DNA of 64,000 nucleotides from Athripsodes cinereus (GCA_947579605.1 OX388314.1:24872000-24935999); one strand, 5' to 3'. Numbered from the stretch's first letter, positions 31,799 through 42,660 are shown. Numbers and translations: made by a program. Notes: generated by a model from the letters alone, not told the origin.

Positions 31799-32480
31799 TG
31801 TATGGTCGTTGGAAGAGAGGAAGCGACTGCGAATATTGCCATAAATGGAGTGAGCATCAAACAAGTAAGGGAATTCGTGTACCTGGGCAGCAGAATAAAC
31901 CAGGATGGACGCTCCAAAGCAGAAATTGTAAGCAGAATAAACCAGGCAAGGATTGCCTTTAACAAAAAATCGAAGATATTGGAATCCCCAAATATTGACT
32001 TAAGCGTAAGGAAGAACCTTACTAAAGCCTTTGTATGGAGCATTCTGCTTTATGGTTGTGAGACATGGACCATCAGCAAGAGTGAAAGCGGACGGTTGGC
32101 GGCCTTTGAAATGTGGTGCTACAGACGCATGCTTAAGATCCATTGGTCAGAGCACGTCGGAAACGAAGAAGTATTAACCAGGGTAGGCGAAAAAAGGCAA
32201 CTCCTTAAGAGAATCAGCCAACAACGAGCTAACTGGATTGGCCACAACATCAGGCACCCAGGACTACTCATCGCCATAGCGGAGGGTAAGACCGAGGGGA
32301 CAAATGGCAGAGGCCGACCAAGAGACGCATATATGGACCAACTGAAGAGGGACATGAACTGTGGCTCATACGTAGAGCTGAAAAGACTGGCTGAGAATAG
32401 AGACGAATGGAGAAGAAAAACCAAACTCGTTGCAGACCAATCCAATGGATTGTAACTCATTATAGGTATATACTAAAATC
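31799..32480 (+). pseudogene. LINE-beta: non-LTR RT C-terminal fragment
   Basis: The open frame to 32455 encodes the region after the RT: INGVSIKQVREFVYLGSRI, INQARIAFNKKSKIL, LLYGCETWTISK, ANWIGHNIRHPG and NGRGRPRDAYMDQLKRDMN, ending KLVADQSNGL. RT catalytic motifs lie upstream of the truncation and are absent. The ORF's apparent first ~18 codons come from flanking DNA. The fragment appears inserted inside a hAT element. A second, split copy is at 7012-7915. Confidence 0.85.
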
Positions 32481-32514
32481 AATATACCTAATATGAAAAG
32501 ATGTTTAGTGAGAA

Positions 32515-32870
32515 ATGTGAGACTGTTTAACTGAGCACAGGCGATCAAAATTTGGAGCTGATAAGGCTGCTCTCATCTCTTCATTGATCGTCCTCAGGCG
32601 CTATCTTTTTTTACGATTTAATAGTAGTGAGAGTTGAAAATCCCAATTCGCATAAGTAGGTTGTGGCAAATGGTAATAGGATTTCAACAGCACGCTTTGA
32701 AAGCAGTGGATACTCATTTTCTATATGCAGCCAAAAATGTGCTACCTCTACTTCGGAAAACTTAAGTTTTAATGTCCGATCAGTTTTTAACTCCATTAAT
32801 TCTTCCTGTTCGTTTATCAGTAAGTGTCTAGCACACGCAATACAATTCAATCAGCTGATATTTTATGTCA
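32515..32870 (-). pseudogene. hAT transposase C-terminal remnant (ZBED-like)
   Basis: Minus strand encodes FWLHIENEYPLLSKRAVEIL, then LPFATTYLCELGFSTLTTIKS, the dimerisation/catalytic C-terminal block of hAT transposases of the ZBED5-like group. A stop follows, but similar sequence continues in other frames (RTINEEMRAALSA..FDRLC), showing a frameshift. The DDE-type N-terminal part and zinc finger are absent, so the fragment is inactive. It ends at a CAGTGGATCTTAAT block near 32869. Confidence 0.8.
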
Positions 32871-33089
32871 GTGGATCTTAATCCTCTATTAATATGTACA
32901 ATATTTTCGATTATCAATCTATATTTATCGATATAACGAGTTTCAGTGGTCATGAACATACAGAACACCCTCTCTGCGCCATAAAAATAATCGATTACCT
33001 AATATTCGTTTTTTATTATTATTATTTTGCTTCGTAGTTAAATTAAATTAAACACAGTGCTTTACAAAAACTGACTAGAATAATTTAAA

Positions 33090-33695
33090 ATAACATAATA
33101 TGTACCTACATCTACATAGATTGTGTCTCAGAACAGACTCAAGTCTAGTGAGGCAGTAAATTCCATTTTCTATAATTGTTATAAGAATATGTGTTTTAAG
33201 ACATTTTGTGCTTGAGTTTTAGAATAACATCCTCCCCTCATACCAGCATTTCCTTGCTGTTTGGGGAATACGAAGTGTTTATTGTTAACTATAATAAAAT
33301 ATCAATATAAATGTATCGAAATATAAGTTGTGTATTAAATAAATAAAATAAAAAATAAAAAAAAGTAAGTATAAGATGTAGGTACATAATATTATAATAA
33401 CATAATAATATTATGTACCTACATCTACATAGATTGTGTCTCAGAACAGACTCAAGTCTAGTGAGGCAGTAAATTCCATTTTCTATAATTGTTATAAGAA
33501 TATGTGTTTTAAGACATTTTGTGCTTGAGTTTTAGAATAACATCCTCCCCTCATACCAGCATTTCCTTGCTGTTTGGGGAATACGAAGTGTTTATTGTTA
33601 ACTATAATAAAATATCAATATAAATGTATCGAAATTTAAGTTGTGTATTAAATAAATAAAATAAAAAATAAAAAAAAGTAAGTATAAGATGAAAA
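33090..33695 (+). repeat. 313-bp direct tandem duplication
   Basis: The segment from TGTACCTACATCTACATAG to AAAAAAAGTAAGTATAAGATG occurs twice; TTGTGTCTCAG recurs at 33121 and 33434. Only isolated differences (for example ATAT versus ATTT near 33340/33640) separate the copies. Each ends in an A-rich tail, and a TAGGTACATAATATT palindrome sits at the junction. Confidence 0.9.
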
Positions 33696-33700
33696 AAAAA

Positions 33701-34590
33701 GAGATATAGTTATGGTTAGTTAGAAGAATTTTGTAGTAGGTACTTAGTAAGTTTTTTGTTTTTGATATATTTCTGGAAAAATAAATTAAATAAACAAAAT
33801 AAATATAAATTAAACCAGCTAGTAGACACTTTCAAAATACAATGATTATCACAATCAGTCTTCGACATTTATGTACATATCTGATAAGTAGTTATGTTTG
33901 TACTTAATTGTTTATTATTCAAAACATGAATTACATTATTCAATGTCTTTGTAATTACATCCCCAGTACACGAATAGGTATATAGGTACGTAATGTATAT
34001 AATAAAATAGGTAGTTATTAAAATACACACACATGTATGTAGGTATTATGTTTTATTCTAGGAATATTGAAAGACATGTAATATGTAGGTAATATTGGTC
34101 TCGGTGCATCGTGTGATATACACACATAAATAACATTAACTTCATTGTGATTCACACCACAACGATCCTTTTGAGAAAACAGGGTGAAAACAAAGGGGTT
34201 TCTCCCGTCACTTTTTTAACACGGCGGCAAAATTGCCATCCACACTTCTTAGCATTATACAACCAGATAAGTCTTCATATGATCAGTCATGCTCATGGTC
34301 ATACAAAAACTTAACAGTCTGATGCCGGTAAAAATTCATCTATCCAGATATACAGGTTATCAAAGGATTAGGCTCAAATGCGGGTTCAAAATACGAGCAT
34401 TGTGCCTGAAATATCTGTGTTCAGAAACTCTCTAACAATATTACAAGTGTTTATTATAATAAATGTTTGAATTTTTATGTATAAATTAACCGGTAAATCT
34501 ATTTTTTTTATTAATTTTTATTATTATTATTCTCTTTAAATTTCCTTTGCACATCATTACAACTTTTGGCCAATGCGATGTGCAAAGAGA
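33701..34590. other. AT-rich, no feature
   Basis: Nothing supported. Confidence 0.4.
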
Positions 34591-34695
34591 TCTAGTATTT
34601 ATTAAATCAAATGTTTTTGTGTTAACACTTTGGAAATTCATTATAATTAAAATGATTTTAAAAACACTGTATAATTTCCAAATTAAATTTATTCA

Positions 34696-34740
34696 CCTCA
34701 AACGTTTTCGCCAAGGCTTCTACTTGGCATCATCAGGAGG
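34696..34740 (-). ncRNA. Hammerhead-ribozyme-like motif, left arm
   Basis: Minus strand: CCTC, CTGATGA, stem II GCCAAG/CTTGGC, GAAA, AACGTT minimal stem III, T, GAGG. One unpaired T lies between core and stem II. Confidence 0.65.
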
Positions 34741-34784
34741 ACTAATTAGTTTAAGTTCATATGTAGTGAGTCTGTTTTCTATTA

Positions 34785-34967
34785 CTAACTTATACTAGAG
34801 GTGGGGGGGGAGTTTGAAGGTGGGAGAGAAAGGTCGGAATTGAGGGTGTTTGATAAGAGAGAAGGAGATGGGTATATCAACAAAGGAGATGCATATGGTA
34901 TTTGGATATTCACCAAATTGTTCTTATTTTTATGGATTTCAAGAATCTCCAAGGCATCTCTTATCAA
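34785..34967 (-). pseudogene. PLE endonuclease C-terminal remnant
   Basis: A 60-codon minus-strand ORF across the palindrome centre and left arm. Its start, IRDALEI-EIHKNKNNLVN, resembles the last helix of the PLE GIY-YIG domain (REAIEIHKRDHSMN at residues 577-590 of the large ORF). The remainder is Pro/Ser-rich, as is the tail of the large PLE protein. Everything N-terminal is missing. Confidence 0.55.
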
Positions 34968-35077
34968 ACACCCTCAATTCCGCCCTTTCTCTCCCACCTT
35001 CAAACTCCCCCCCCCACCTCTAGTATAAGTTAGTAATAGAAAACAGACTCACTACATATGAACTTAAACTAATTATT

Positions 35078-35122
35078 CCTCCTGATGATGCCAAGTAGAA
35101 GCCTTGGCGAAAACGTTTGAGG
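35078..35122 (+). ncRNA. Hammerhead-ribozyme-like motif, right arm
   Basis: The mirror image of the left-arm motif: CCTC at 35078, CTGATGA at 35082-35088, GCCAAG/CTTGGC stem, GAAA at 35109, GAGG ending at 35122. Confidence 0.65.
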
Positions 35123-35184
35123 TGAATAAATTTAATTTGGAAATTATACAGTGTTTTTAAAATCATTTTAATTCTAGTATTTAT

Positions 35185-35684
35185 GTCAAAGTGGTGTTCT
35201 TAAAAATGAAATGTCCAGTCTAGCCTCGAGAATACAAAATAATATCATACAAATTAATATATATTATGAATTTTGATTATCAACGAAGGCTCAATAATTC
35301 AATGTACCCTCAAGATGACGCTTATCCTATATATATATGAGTTAGCCTTTAATTTGATTAACATTGGTTTCGTTATCACCAATAAGCTTCAATATATTGC
35401 AACCATTTTATGCCAAAATATAAAGAACCATAAGGAATATAATTTTAAAGAAATTCTCAGTCGTGTTATCAATCGGCTCTTACATTTAGGTAATATTATC
35501 ATATTAAAGAGGTCGATGTTATTTTGATATTAATTATAAAAAAAAAACTACAAAATCATAAACGCTATTAGGTATAGGTATGTCATTGAAAAACACATAC
35601 TTATTTGTAATTCGGTTCTAAATTAAATCTGTTTTGGGAGTAACCACACAAGCCTATTCAAATTAAAGTTAGTTTATTCAAGTC
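35185..35684. other. No recognised feature
   Basis: AT-rich. An 84-codon ORF at 35273 has no recognisable family. Confidence 0.35.
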
Positions 35685-35930
35685 TGTCTCCAACTTTTCT
35701 CTGTAAGTTTTCGAGTGTCCTGTAAAAGGCAGGACGTGTTCGAAAAAATTAAGACATTTTAGGTAGGTACCTACATCATAAATTCAGCGATTAGGTTCGC
35801 CACCCATCCTGAATGTCTTGATTTGTGTTAGCGAGGAGAGGACAGCTTGCATGTATATTATATGCAGCTGGTCTGCTGGCTACCCCACTTGTGGAATGTG
35901 CCGTGATGGTATACATAGTAGTTGTAGTTA
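35685..35930 (+). repeat. Rep-A copy, nearly full length
   Basis: TTTTCGAGTGTCCTGTAAAA, AATTCAGCGATTAGG, GGAGAGGACAGCTTGCATG, GGTCTGCTGGCTACCCCACT, CCGTGATGGTATA. Confidence 0.9.
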
Positions 35931-36164
35931 TTCAAGTAGAGTCACCTGCTCCTAGAATATTTTGTAACGTATTGATGCTGTGATGAATCATAATATAGAA
36001 TAAATAAATAAATAATAATTTGAAGTACAAAGATTAATTTAAATATAGTTTGTTATTGACAAAATATTGATCGTCAATATTGAAAAAATTGCGAATAAAT
36101 AATGCTGTTGACATGCTGAATATGAGAATTTAGTAGTAGGTATATATGCCATCCTAAAACAGCA

Positions 36165-36349
36165 GGGCTATACTCTTGACAGAATCTAAATACGATCTTA
36201 ATCTAATACGACGCACGAAGGGACTATGGTCAAAAACACCGCGCTACCGCTACCGTGCGATCGGTATGCACGTATTTTTGGCCAATAGTCACTTCGCGCG
36301 TCGCATGATTAAGATTAAGATCGTGTTTAGATTTTGTCAAGAGTAACCC
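36165..36349. mobile_element. Palindromic MITE, family C, copy 2
   Basis: GGGCTATACTCTTGAC at left faces GTCAAGAGTAACCC. The centre has CGCTACCGCTACCG. Same family as 5967-6174; this copy has lost the GATCAAGA duplication. Confidence 0.75.
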
Positions 36350-36359
36350 TTCTGGTCAT

Positions 36360-36540
36360 AGAAGGGAAGATTGAGGACCGTAGAGGGGCTGGATGAAGGC
36401 GGCTTTCCTGACTTCAGAACATTCGGGAGAGGTATGGAAGAGTTGTTTCGTGCTCTCTAGAACAGAAAAGATTTCTCCCGGAAAGTTGTCAACGTCGAGG
36501 AGACCCGACAAGACACGTAAAGAAGAAGAAGTAGATATCT
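36360..36540 (+). pseudogene. Decayed non-LTR C-terminal fragment
   Basis: IEGKIEDRRG...VWKSCF...KLSTSRRPDKTRKEEEE resembles the G+I-G+RG and terminal pattern of LINE proteins. No intact frame. Confidence 0.45.
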
Positions 36541-36886
36541 ACATATGCGTAAGATTTTAATTTATCGTAAAATAAATAAAAATAAAATAATTAAAAATAA
36601 AATAAATAAAATTATTTATTCATTGTTGTGTAAATATTGAGTGATCGTGGAATTTATAAATAATGAACTATTATTAGGTATGTATGTATAATAATTTAGT
36701 TTATTAATTCCATATTATATTATCCATATTAGTTGAAATGGCTCTCAAAACGCGCTGCGTAGAATATAAATTATAATGTATAATAAAGACTAGCGTTTTA
36801 TTTTGTTTACACATCCTTATGTTTTTAAAATAATATTACGTGATGTAAATATTTATGAATTAGAATTTCCCATTGGTCATAGCATC

Positions 36887-37145
36887 CCGGACTATACATA
36901 GATAAATGAATGGATTTCATATTCGTCCATGAACCATGTTGCTTTATCGTGTGGATCAGGATATATCTATTAGTGGATGGACTAGTCTAAAAATTGGTCT
37001 ATAGATAAAACGAAATTTCTTTCATATTCACCCTTGAACCATGTTGCTTTATCGTGTGAATCAGGATATATTAATGGACGGACTACATAGTCTAAAAATT
37101 GGTTTATTGATGAAATGAATGGATTTCATATAGGTATATGCGAGG
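36887..37145 (+). repeat. ~125-bp tandem duplication
   Basis: GAACCATGTTGCTTTATCGTGTG(G/A)ATCAGGATATA and ...GTCTAAAAATTGGT occur twice in order (about 36930 and 37036), with moderate divergence. Confidence 0.8.
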
Positions 37146-37149
37146 GATG

Positions 37150-37872
37150 TAATGATTGATAGTTTGAGTGATGATACTCCGAGACCCGTTTGGTCTGGGG
37201 AATTAATGATTTGTCCGAGAAATTTCAGGGCCTTCTTGGAATTTGCGGATGTCTGGGTGTCTCGGTGGGACCTTCTGCGTGAGCCGGGCTTACCCCCGGC
37301 TTACCTGGATGAGCTTGATGGTTGATTTTGCCTTGTGTGATCGTGGCTGTCGCGGGCAAACTCGTTTCTTTTGTGCTGTCCTGTCTCCCTTGGTGGAGAG
37401 TCTTAGGTCCGGGAGGGATGTCCCTTGGGGAGGGAAGCGTGTCTGCGAAGACTCCAGTATCGGCGACCCTCGGGTTCACCGGCATGAATACCAAAAGAAG
37501 TTTCCGGACACCTCAACTCGGCGCTCTGCTCATTTTTTTTTCTTCTTTATTTTCTTAATTTTTATTTCTATTATTTTGTTCTAAATATTGATTTGTTATC
37601 TAGATTACGGAAATGCCTTTGTAAATATATTGTAAGTTTTATATTGTGAATGTATTTGCTTCTCTCGGCTAGAGGGACATCGAAGGAGTGTAGTAAAAAA
37701 ATTCCTCATATGGAGGTTATGGTGGTTTGGTGGTTTTTTGGCCAGCCAGCCCCTCAGGCTGCCCACTATGGCGCCTCCGGTGTGGACAAACTTTGTGCAT
37801 TGTAGAATTCGGATAAATGGAAGTCCCCAGACTTCTGCGCTATCCGGGTGGTCGGTGGGTATCCTTCAATAA
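37150..37872 (+). mobile_element. LINE-zeta 3' region, longest copy
   Basis: GC-richer block with CTGTCTCCCTTGGTGGAG, GTCCGGGAGGGATGTCCC, then a T-rich 3' UTR and a distinctive end: GGCCAGCCAGCCCCTCAGG, GGCGCCTCCGGTGTGG, GGAAGTCCCCAGACTTCTGC, CCTTCAATAAA. Related pieces lie at 5317, 16242 and 29030. Short ORFs cross it but no RT motif is seen, so the assignment to a LINE rests on repeated 3' ends and a TSD at the 16242 copy. Confidence 0.6.
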
Positions 37873-38356
37873 ACAAATCGAGACATGGCAAACCCGAAAA
37901 TCAATAACCAGATACTAGTTATTGAGTTATTTAGGAATACAATTTAATATGAATCACGTCACTTAAGAGTAGCGTAGTATTTTATTTATGGCGCAGAGAT
38001 AACGTTATATCCTTAACTAAGCTTTATTATTAGAGACATAAAATAAAATATTATGTTCATTATAATATAAAATCTTTTAGAATTAGTGAAGCAGTTATAC
38101 TGTGAATAAAGTTTCATCGTGATTGCGATTAAGTAATTGCTTGTTGTAGAAAAATCGTGGTAACTCGTGATTCACTACTGCATAATATATGAGTACATAT
38201 CAGTGGCGGGACTAGGCTTTTTATATTGGCATGCAATTGTGCGATTGATACCCATGCACTCTATCGTTGTTGCATATGGGATATGTAAATTTATAAATGT
38301 TTTGACATTTCTAGAATAAACTACTTATAATGACATTATAAATATTTTAAAAGTGT

Positions 38357-38514
38357 TTTTTTAAAAGATATACAGTATCTGGGTTTTGTTATAAATAAAA
38401 TATGTAAGTACAACCTTATTGTGTCGTGGAAGGGGATTTTGCCGGCACTTGAGATCCAACCGCGGACCCCTTGTTCATGAGGCCGAGACTCTACCTCTAG
38501 GCTACCGACGAACT
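38357..38514 (-). mobile_element. tRNA-derived SINE, copy 2
   Basis: Minus strand: GTTCGTCGGTAGCCTAGAGG (A-box region), GGTTGGATCTC (B-box), GCCGGCAAAATCCCC, then a truncated CCCAGATAC tail. Confidence 0.8.
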
Positions 38515-38612
38515 AGTATCGACGATCCTTAGTATCAAATATTTAAATTTAATATTCTAAGAATAATATCACATGCCAAAAAATGTTAAATAATAATTTT
38601 AGTGCCCTAATG

Positions 38613-38828
38613 CAGTGTTTCCCAAACTATGGGTCGCGACCCACCGGTGGATCGCGAGCGAATATTGAGTGGGCCCTGAGCATTAAGTAGTTCCATGACT
38701 CGATTCTAGAGAATATGAGCACTACCAATATTTATGACCTCTATTCTCTAAGACAGCTAAAAGATGGGTCCCAAGGTTGGAAATTTTTCCTAGATGGGTC
38801 GGAGCCCAGTCAACTTTGGGAACCACTG
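38613..38828. mobile_element. hAT-type element, TSD CCCTAATG
   Basis: Perfect TSD CCCTAATG at 38605-38612 and 38829-38836. Ends CAGTGTTTCCCAAACT / TTTGGGAACCACTG. 216 bp. The paralog at about 8520 shows the uninterrupted target. Confidence 0.95.
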
Positions 38829-38999
38829 CCCTAATGGACAGTTTTTGAAGAGTATGCCTACATAAAAATGTACGCACATACCCTCATTTTGAATATGCAA
38901 TGACAATATATTCACTAAATAATGTTAGAAATTAAATTATTGTTGGCCAAAATGTCAACCATATTTCTTGAATTCTTATTATATTGATTTTGAATTACA

Positions 39000-40129
39000 G
39001 CTTCAATTCATTAATAAAATAACATGACGAAAAATAGAAATTTTGAAGTATCGAGGAAAAGTCGAATGATAATCGAAATTCATTCGGACGGAAATGACAA
39101 TAAAAATTTGGTAAAAGTATACAGAATTTTATGCAAATGAACCTACAGTTTAACAGAGCAAAACAATAAGATGTAATTAATCAAACAATCAAAATGAAAT
39201 TGGTTTTAATTGGACAATGAATTATGTGAATTCATGTTTATAATTATCACTCATAAAATTATATAGAATAGAAAAATAAATGAGTGAGTATAAAATTACT
39301 TTCATGAAGAATATATTAGAATGCGTTTTTTATTTCCCCTTTGATGCCATGTAATAGAATAGATCTGCCGTCCTTTCCTGTAAGTTTTTAATTTTCGAGA
39401 GATTGAGCTCTTAAACACCTTACTACCTACATTCTATCTTGATTTGGGAAGTGGGTGGAGGAATACATTATAATCATAGTTATTTTGAACCACTCTAGAT
39501 TAATAGTTCCAATTGATCATACTCACCGATAGTCAACCTATTTGAATAGATATTAACTAGGTAGATATGTTGTACATGATACACATACATGTGTGAACTT
39601 CCTTAAGCAGTGCAAGACACAGAGTTTCGACGCCTATGAATCTGCTCAAGGCTTGGTTAAGAGTAGATACTCTTTAAACCTAGGTAACATTCCCAATTCC
39701 TCTGTGTCATGCTTATCACATGACTTGAAATTTGTATATAGTTCAATTTGATAAACTTCCACTATTGAAATCAATTTTTATACGGTGTTTTCATTGTTGT
39801 TTCCATTGAACTACAGCAGATGACGTCTTTCCAATTTGAACCATTTCTGTTTTCTAATTAAGGGAGTTTATTGAGTATTATTCATGGAATAGAAGACGAT
39901 TATTTTTTTATCTCTGTATTATGGTATATTCCAATTACCTAACCTTTTTGACCCCACATCCTAAACAATATAATACTTTTTATTTTTTTATATCTCTTTA
40001 CATTTATTTAAGCACATTATGTACTTAATTCTAATTGTGTGGCCAATAGATAAAGATTTATCGTTTTATAAAATAAAGTTTTGTATTCACATTGTTGATT
40101 AATCAATGTTAATAAGGTACGTATATTCA
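39000..40129. other. Mostly featureless; Rep-A scrap near 39350-39420
   Basis: TTTCCTGTAAGTTTTTAATTTTCGAG is the only recognisable repeat. A CTCTGTGTC/GACACAGAG inverted pair flanks 39609-39706. Confidence 0.35.
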
Positions 40130-40490
40130 TGTGGAATCTAGTGGAAAGTTTTCGAGTGTCCTGTAAAAGGCAAATGTTTGTAAAACATCATAAATAAGAC
40201 ATGTAACAACAACGATGATGTATACCATCCATCTTGAATATATTATTTTTTAGATACATTACAGGGTTTAGAAAAGAACCGTCGCAGCAAAATTGAGACA
40301 TCACTGGTTGTCCGGAAGAAATTACGTAAGTGATAAGTCCGCCAGCTATACTGACATCTGTGTATAGAAAAGTAACAGCAATACAGTGATGAGGTATACC
40401 ACCCATCTTGAATACCTATATAATTTTTCTTGGCACATCAAGGACAATTTGAATGATTGTCACATGCAATCAATCCGCTGTCTACCCCAT
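40130..40490 (+). repeat. Two Rep-A copies, partly overlapping in order
   Basis: TTTTCGAGTGTCCTGTAAAA at 40147; GATGATGTATACCATCCATC at 40213 and again GTGATGAGGTATACCACCC at 40387. The second 3' half leads straight into the 60-bp minisatellite. Confidence 0.7.
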
Positions 40491-40970
40491 TTTTGGGATG
40501 TGCAAAAACGGTATGAATATTTTACAAGTAGGTACTAATCAATGACAGATTTTTGGGATGTGCCAAAACGGTATGAATATTTTACAAGTAGGTACTAATC
40601 AATGACAGAATTTTGGGATGTGCCAAAACGGTATGAATATTTTACAAGTAGGTACTAATCAATGACAGATTTTTGGGATGTGCCAAAACGGTATGAATAT
40701 TTTACAAGTAGGTACTAATCAATGACAGATTTTTGGGATGTGCCAAAACGGTATGAATATTTTACAAGTAGGTACTAATCAATGACAGATTTTTGGGATG
40801 TGCCAAAACGGTATGAATATTTTACAAGTAGGTACTAATCAATGACAGATTTTTGGGATGTGCCAAAACGGTATGAATATTTTACAAGTAGGTACTAATC
40901 AATGACAGATTTTTGGGATGTGCCAAAACGGTATGAATATTTTACAAGTAGGTACTAATCAATGACAGAT
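40491..40970 (+). repeat. 60-bp minisatellite, 8 copies
   Basis: Eight head-to-tail units of exactly 60 bp beginning TTTTGGGATGTGC and ending CAATGACAGA, with only one or two substitutions across the array. The unit start (TTTTGGGATGTGCCAAAACG) is the diverged Rep-A 3' end. Confidence 0.97.
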
Positions 40971-41505
40971 TTTTTTGAAGGGCATTATGGAGTCCAACTA
41001 CCTTGAATTTTTATCGTTTTATTTTGTGTTACACCATTTAGACATTAATTCATTTATTAAAATATTTATTATTTACGACTACAAAATGACGTAACAAATT
41101 ATTTAGTTTACTACTCAGAGGGCAAAGGTTTGATAAATTATATGTAGGGAGTTATTTATTTTCCTATCCTTAACATTAATTTTAATGGAAGATAAATTTA
41201 AAATATTATCAAAAAACATTAAGTACATATTTTAAATATAAAAAAATAATAGTTAAGTACCTATATCTGTATTCAGAATAATTTGTGTAAACAAATTTGT
41301 AGACGTCATCGCAATGTTGCGATAAAATCGACAACTATCAAGTCAGTGGTTAACAAAGTTGACTAAGCTGCGAACAATCTAACAAAAATTTACAATCTTG
41401 AGACCCACCTTTTAGTTGTTTCTTAACAAAGTTATTTCAACGTGAAGGATGTAATTTTGTTTCTGACTTTTCTTCATTAGGTACAGTTTCAGCATCCTAT
41501 TAAGG
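40971..41505. other. No recognised feature
   Basis: AT-rich sequence. Confidence 0.4.
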
Positions 41506-41551
41506 CCCACTCAATATTCGCTCACGACCCATAGTTTGGGAAATACTGGTC
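41506..41551 (-). mobile_element. hAT end fragment, same family as 38613
   Basis: Reverse complement matches 38614-38672: CAGTATTTCCCAAACTATGG and GAGCGAATATTGAGTGGGCC. Only one end is present. Confidence 0.75.
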
Positions 41552-41712
41552 TAAGAACTATAGAGAATTATTGATATTTCATAATTACATGAAAACATGT
41601 TTGAACATAGGCTATTATTAGTTTCAATTATTTTTTTAATTACTTTCAACCTGGAAAACGTACCAGTTGCGAATATATTACAAAAATATTTATTTTCGCG
41701 TCCTTTTCTTCA

Positions 41713-42242
41713 TGTCTGTGGATGGTGGCGATAGAAGACCCTCTTAATAATATCTCTCCACTAGTGTTAATCCTAGAACATGCGAAAAGCGTCCAGAGTA
41801 GAAAATCCTGTTGTGTTCTGGGTCATGTCGCTCCACCTAGTTGGTGCACGACAACGAGATCTTCTTCCAGGTTAACTGACTCTCCTCATGATGTGTCACA
41901 CCATCACGGTTTTACCCGTAAGTGTAACAGCCAGCCTACTAATGGGAAACTTTTTTAGGAATGCGGTACTTTTTTAGCATATATGGAATTTTTTAAACCT
42001 TTTCTGTGGCGGGACCCAACCTCTGGAATGGATTACCTCTTGAGCCTAGGCAAGCCGCGGATAACATTCAGAAATTCCTAAAAACTTTTTATTTTACTAA
42101 TTACTATTAAATATTGTATTCTGTTTTACATTCTTGACGTGGATACATATTGTATCCAAAATATTTAATGTAACTCAATATAATATGTAACTTCTGACGT
42201 GATACATAAAGGTATCCAAGATTTAATTTAATCTATGTATTT
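41713..42242 (+). pseudogene. LINE-epsilon C-terminal fragment and 3' UTR
   Basis: Degenerate C-terminal sequence (TTTRSSSRLTDSPHD...HHHGFTRKCNSQ) leads into GGGACCCAACCTCTGGAATGG, corresponding to GPNLWNGFPLEIRQ at 59041, then a 3' UTR shared with 59110-59300. Several stops. The 3' end continues at 42531 after a nested insertion. Confidence 0.65.
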
Positions 42243-42530
42243 ATTTATTCATCATTATTACAAAACATTTGGAAATACATATGAACAGAAATAATACACA
42301 TAATCACAAAGCAAAGACAATGCATCATCCTACTCAACCTGCACTCATGATTTAACCCTTTGCTATATAATATCAAGCCCACAAGTTTGTCATTTATTAC
42401 AAAAGTAATACAAAAAATGAAAAAAATAAAAATACAACAAAACACCAATCCAACATGCATAAAAGACAACCAAAACAGACAATGTGACTGCGCGTGCGCG
42501 CCGGTTAATCAGGACTATATTTATAATATA
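42243..42530 (-). mobile_element. LINE 3' end nested in LINE-epsilon
   Basis: Minus strand ends in an AATAAATAAAT tail at 42236-42250. The body contains GCGCGCACGCGCAGTCAC and a T-rich 3' UTR. It interrupts sequence that is continuous at 59270-59330. Confidence 0.65.
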
Positions 42531-42660
42531 ATATTTATCTATATTTATAATATGACGTGGATCTAATGTCCTAGAATTGATGAATATTGTACAGTGTCCT
42601 TGAGGTGCTTTGGCACGTAAACGACACTTTAATGTTGTCCAATAATAATAATAATAATAA
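42531..42660 (+). repeat. LINE-epsilon 3' terminus with (AAT)n tail
   Basis: ATGACGTGGAT...GTACAGTGTCCTTGAGGTGC, GGCACGTAAACGACAC, TTGTCCAATAATAATAA. Same terminus at 59313-59410. Confidence 0.8.

Larger units (their letters stand above)
34603..35172 (-). mobile_element. Palindromic Penelope-like remnant (PLE family 2)
   Basis: A perfect 12-bp TSD, TCTAGTATTTAT, lies at 34591-34602 and 35173-35184. A 43-base one-sided tail (34603-34645) precedes two ~215-bp arms (34646-34860 and 34957-35172) that are near-perfect inverse copies, with a 96-base centre. Each arm has a hammerhead-like motif. Read on the minus strand the layout is inverted terminal repeat, tiny ORF end, terminal repeat with ribozyme, tail. 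That is what a severely 5'-truncated PLE with an inverted pLTR would leave. Confidence 0.75.
38269..38905. mobile_element. Inverted-repeat element, family D, loaded copy
   Basis: Same element as 8349-8612 (ends CGTTGTTGCATATG... / ...TTTTGAATATGCAATGACA). It is interrupted by a tRNA-SINE and by a hAT element with a perfect TSD. Confidence 0.8.

Noticed and set aside
34801..35028. 75-codon plus-strand ORF in the palindrome
   Set aside because: It is the complementary reading of the palindrome. Only the minus-strand frame shows PLE-like residues.
40491..40970. CRISPR array
   Set aside because: Units are identical end to end with no unique spacers, in a eukaryotic repeat context.
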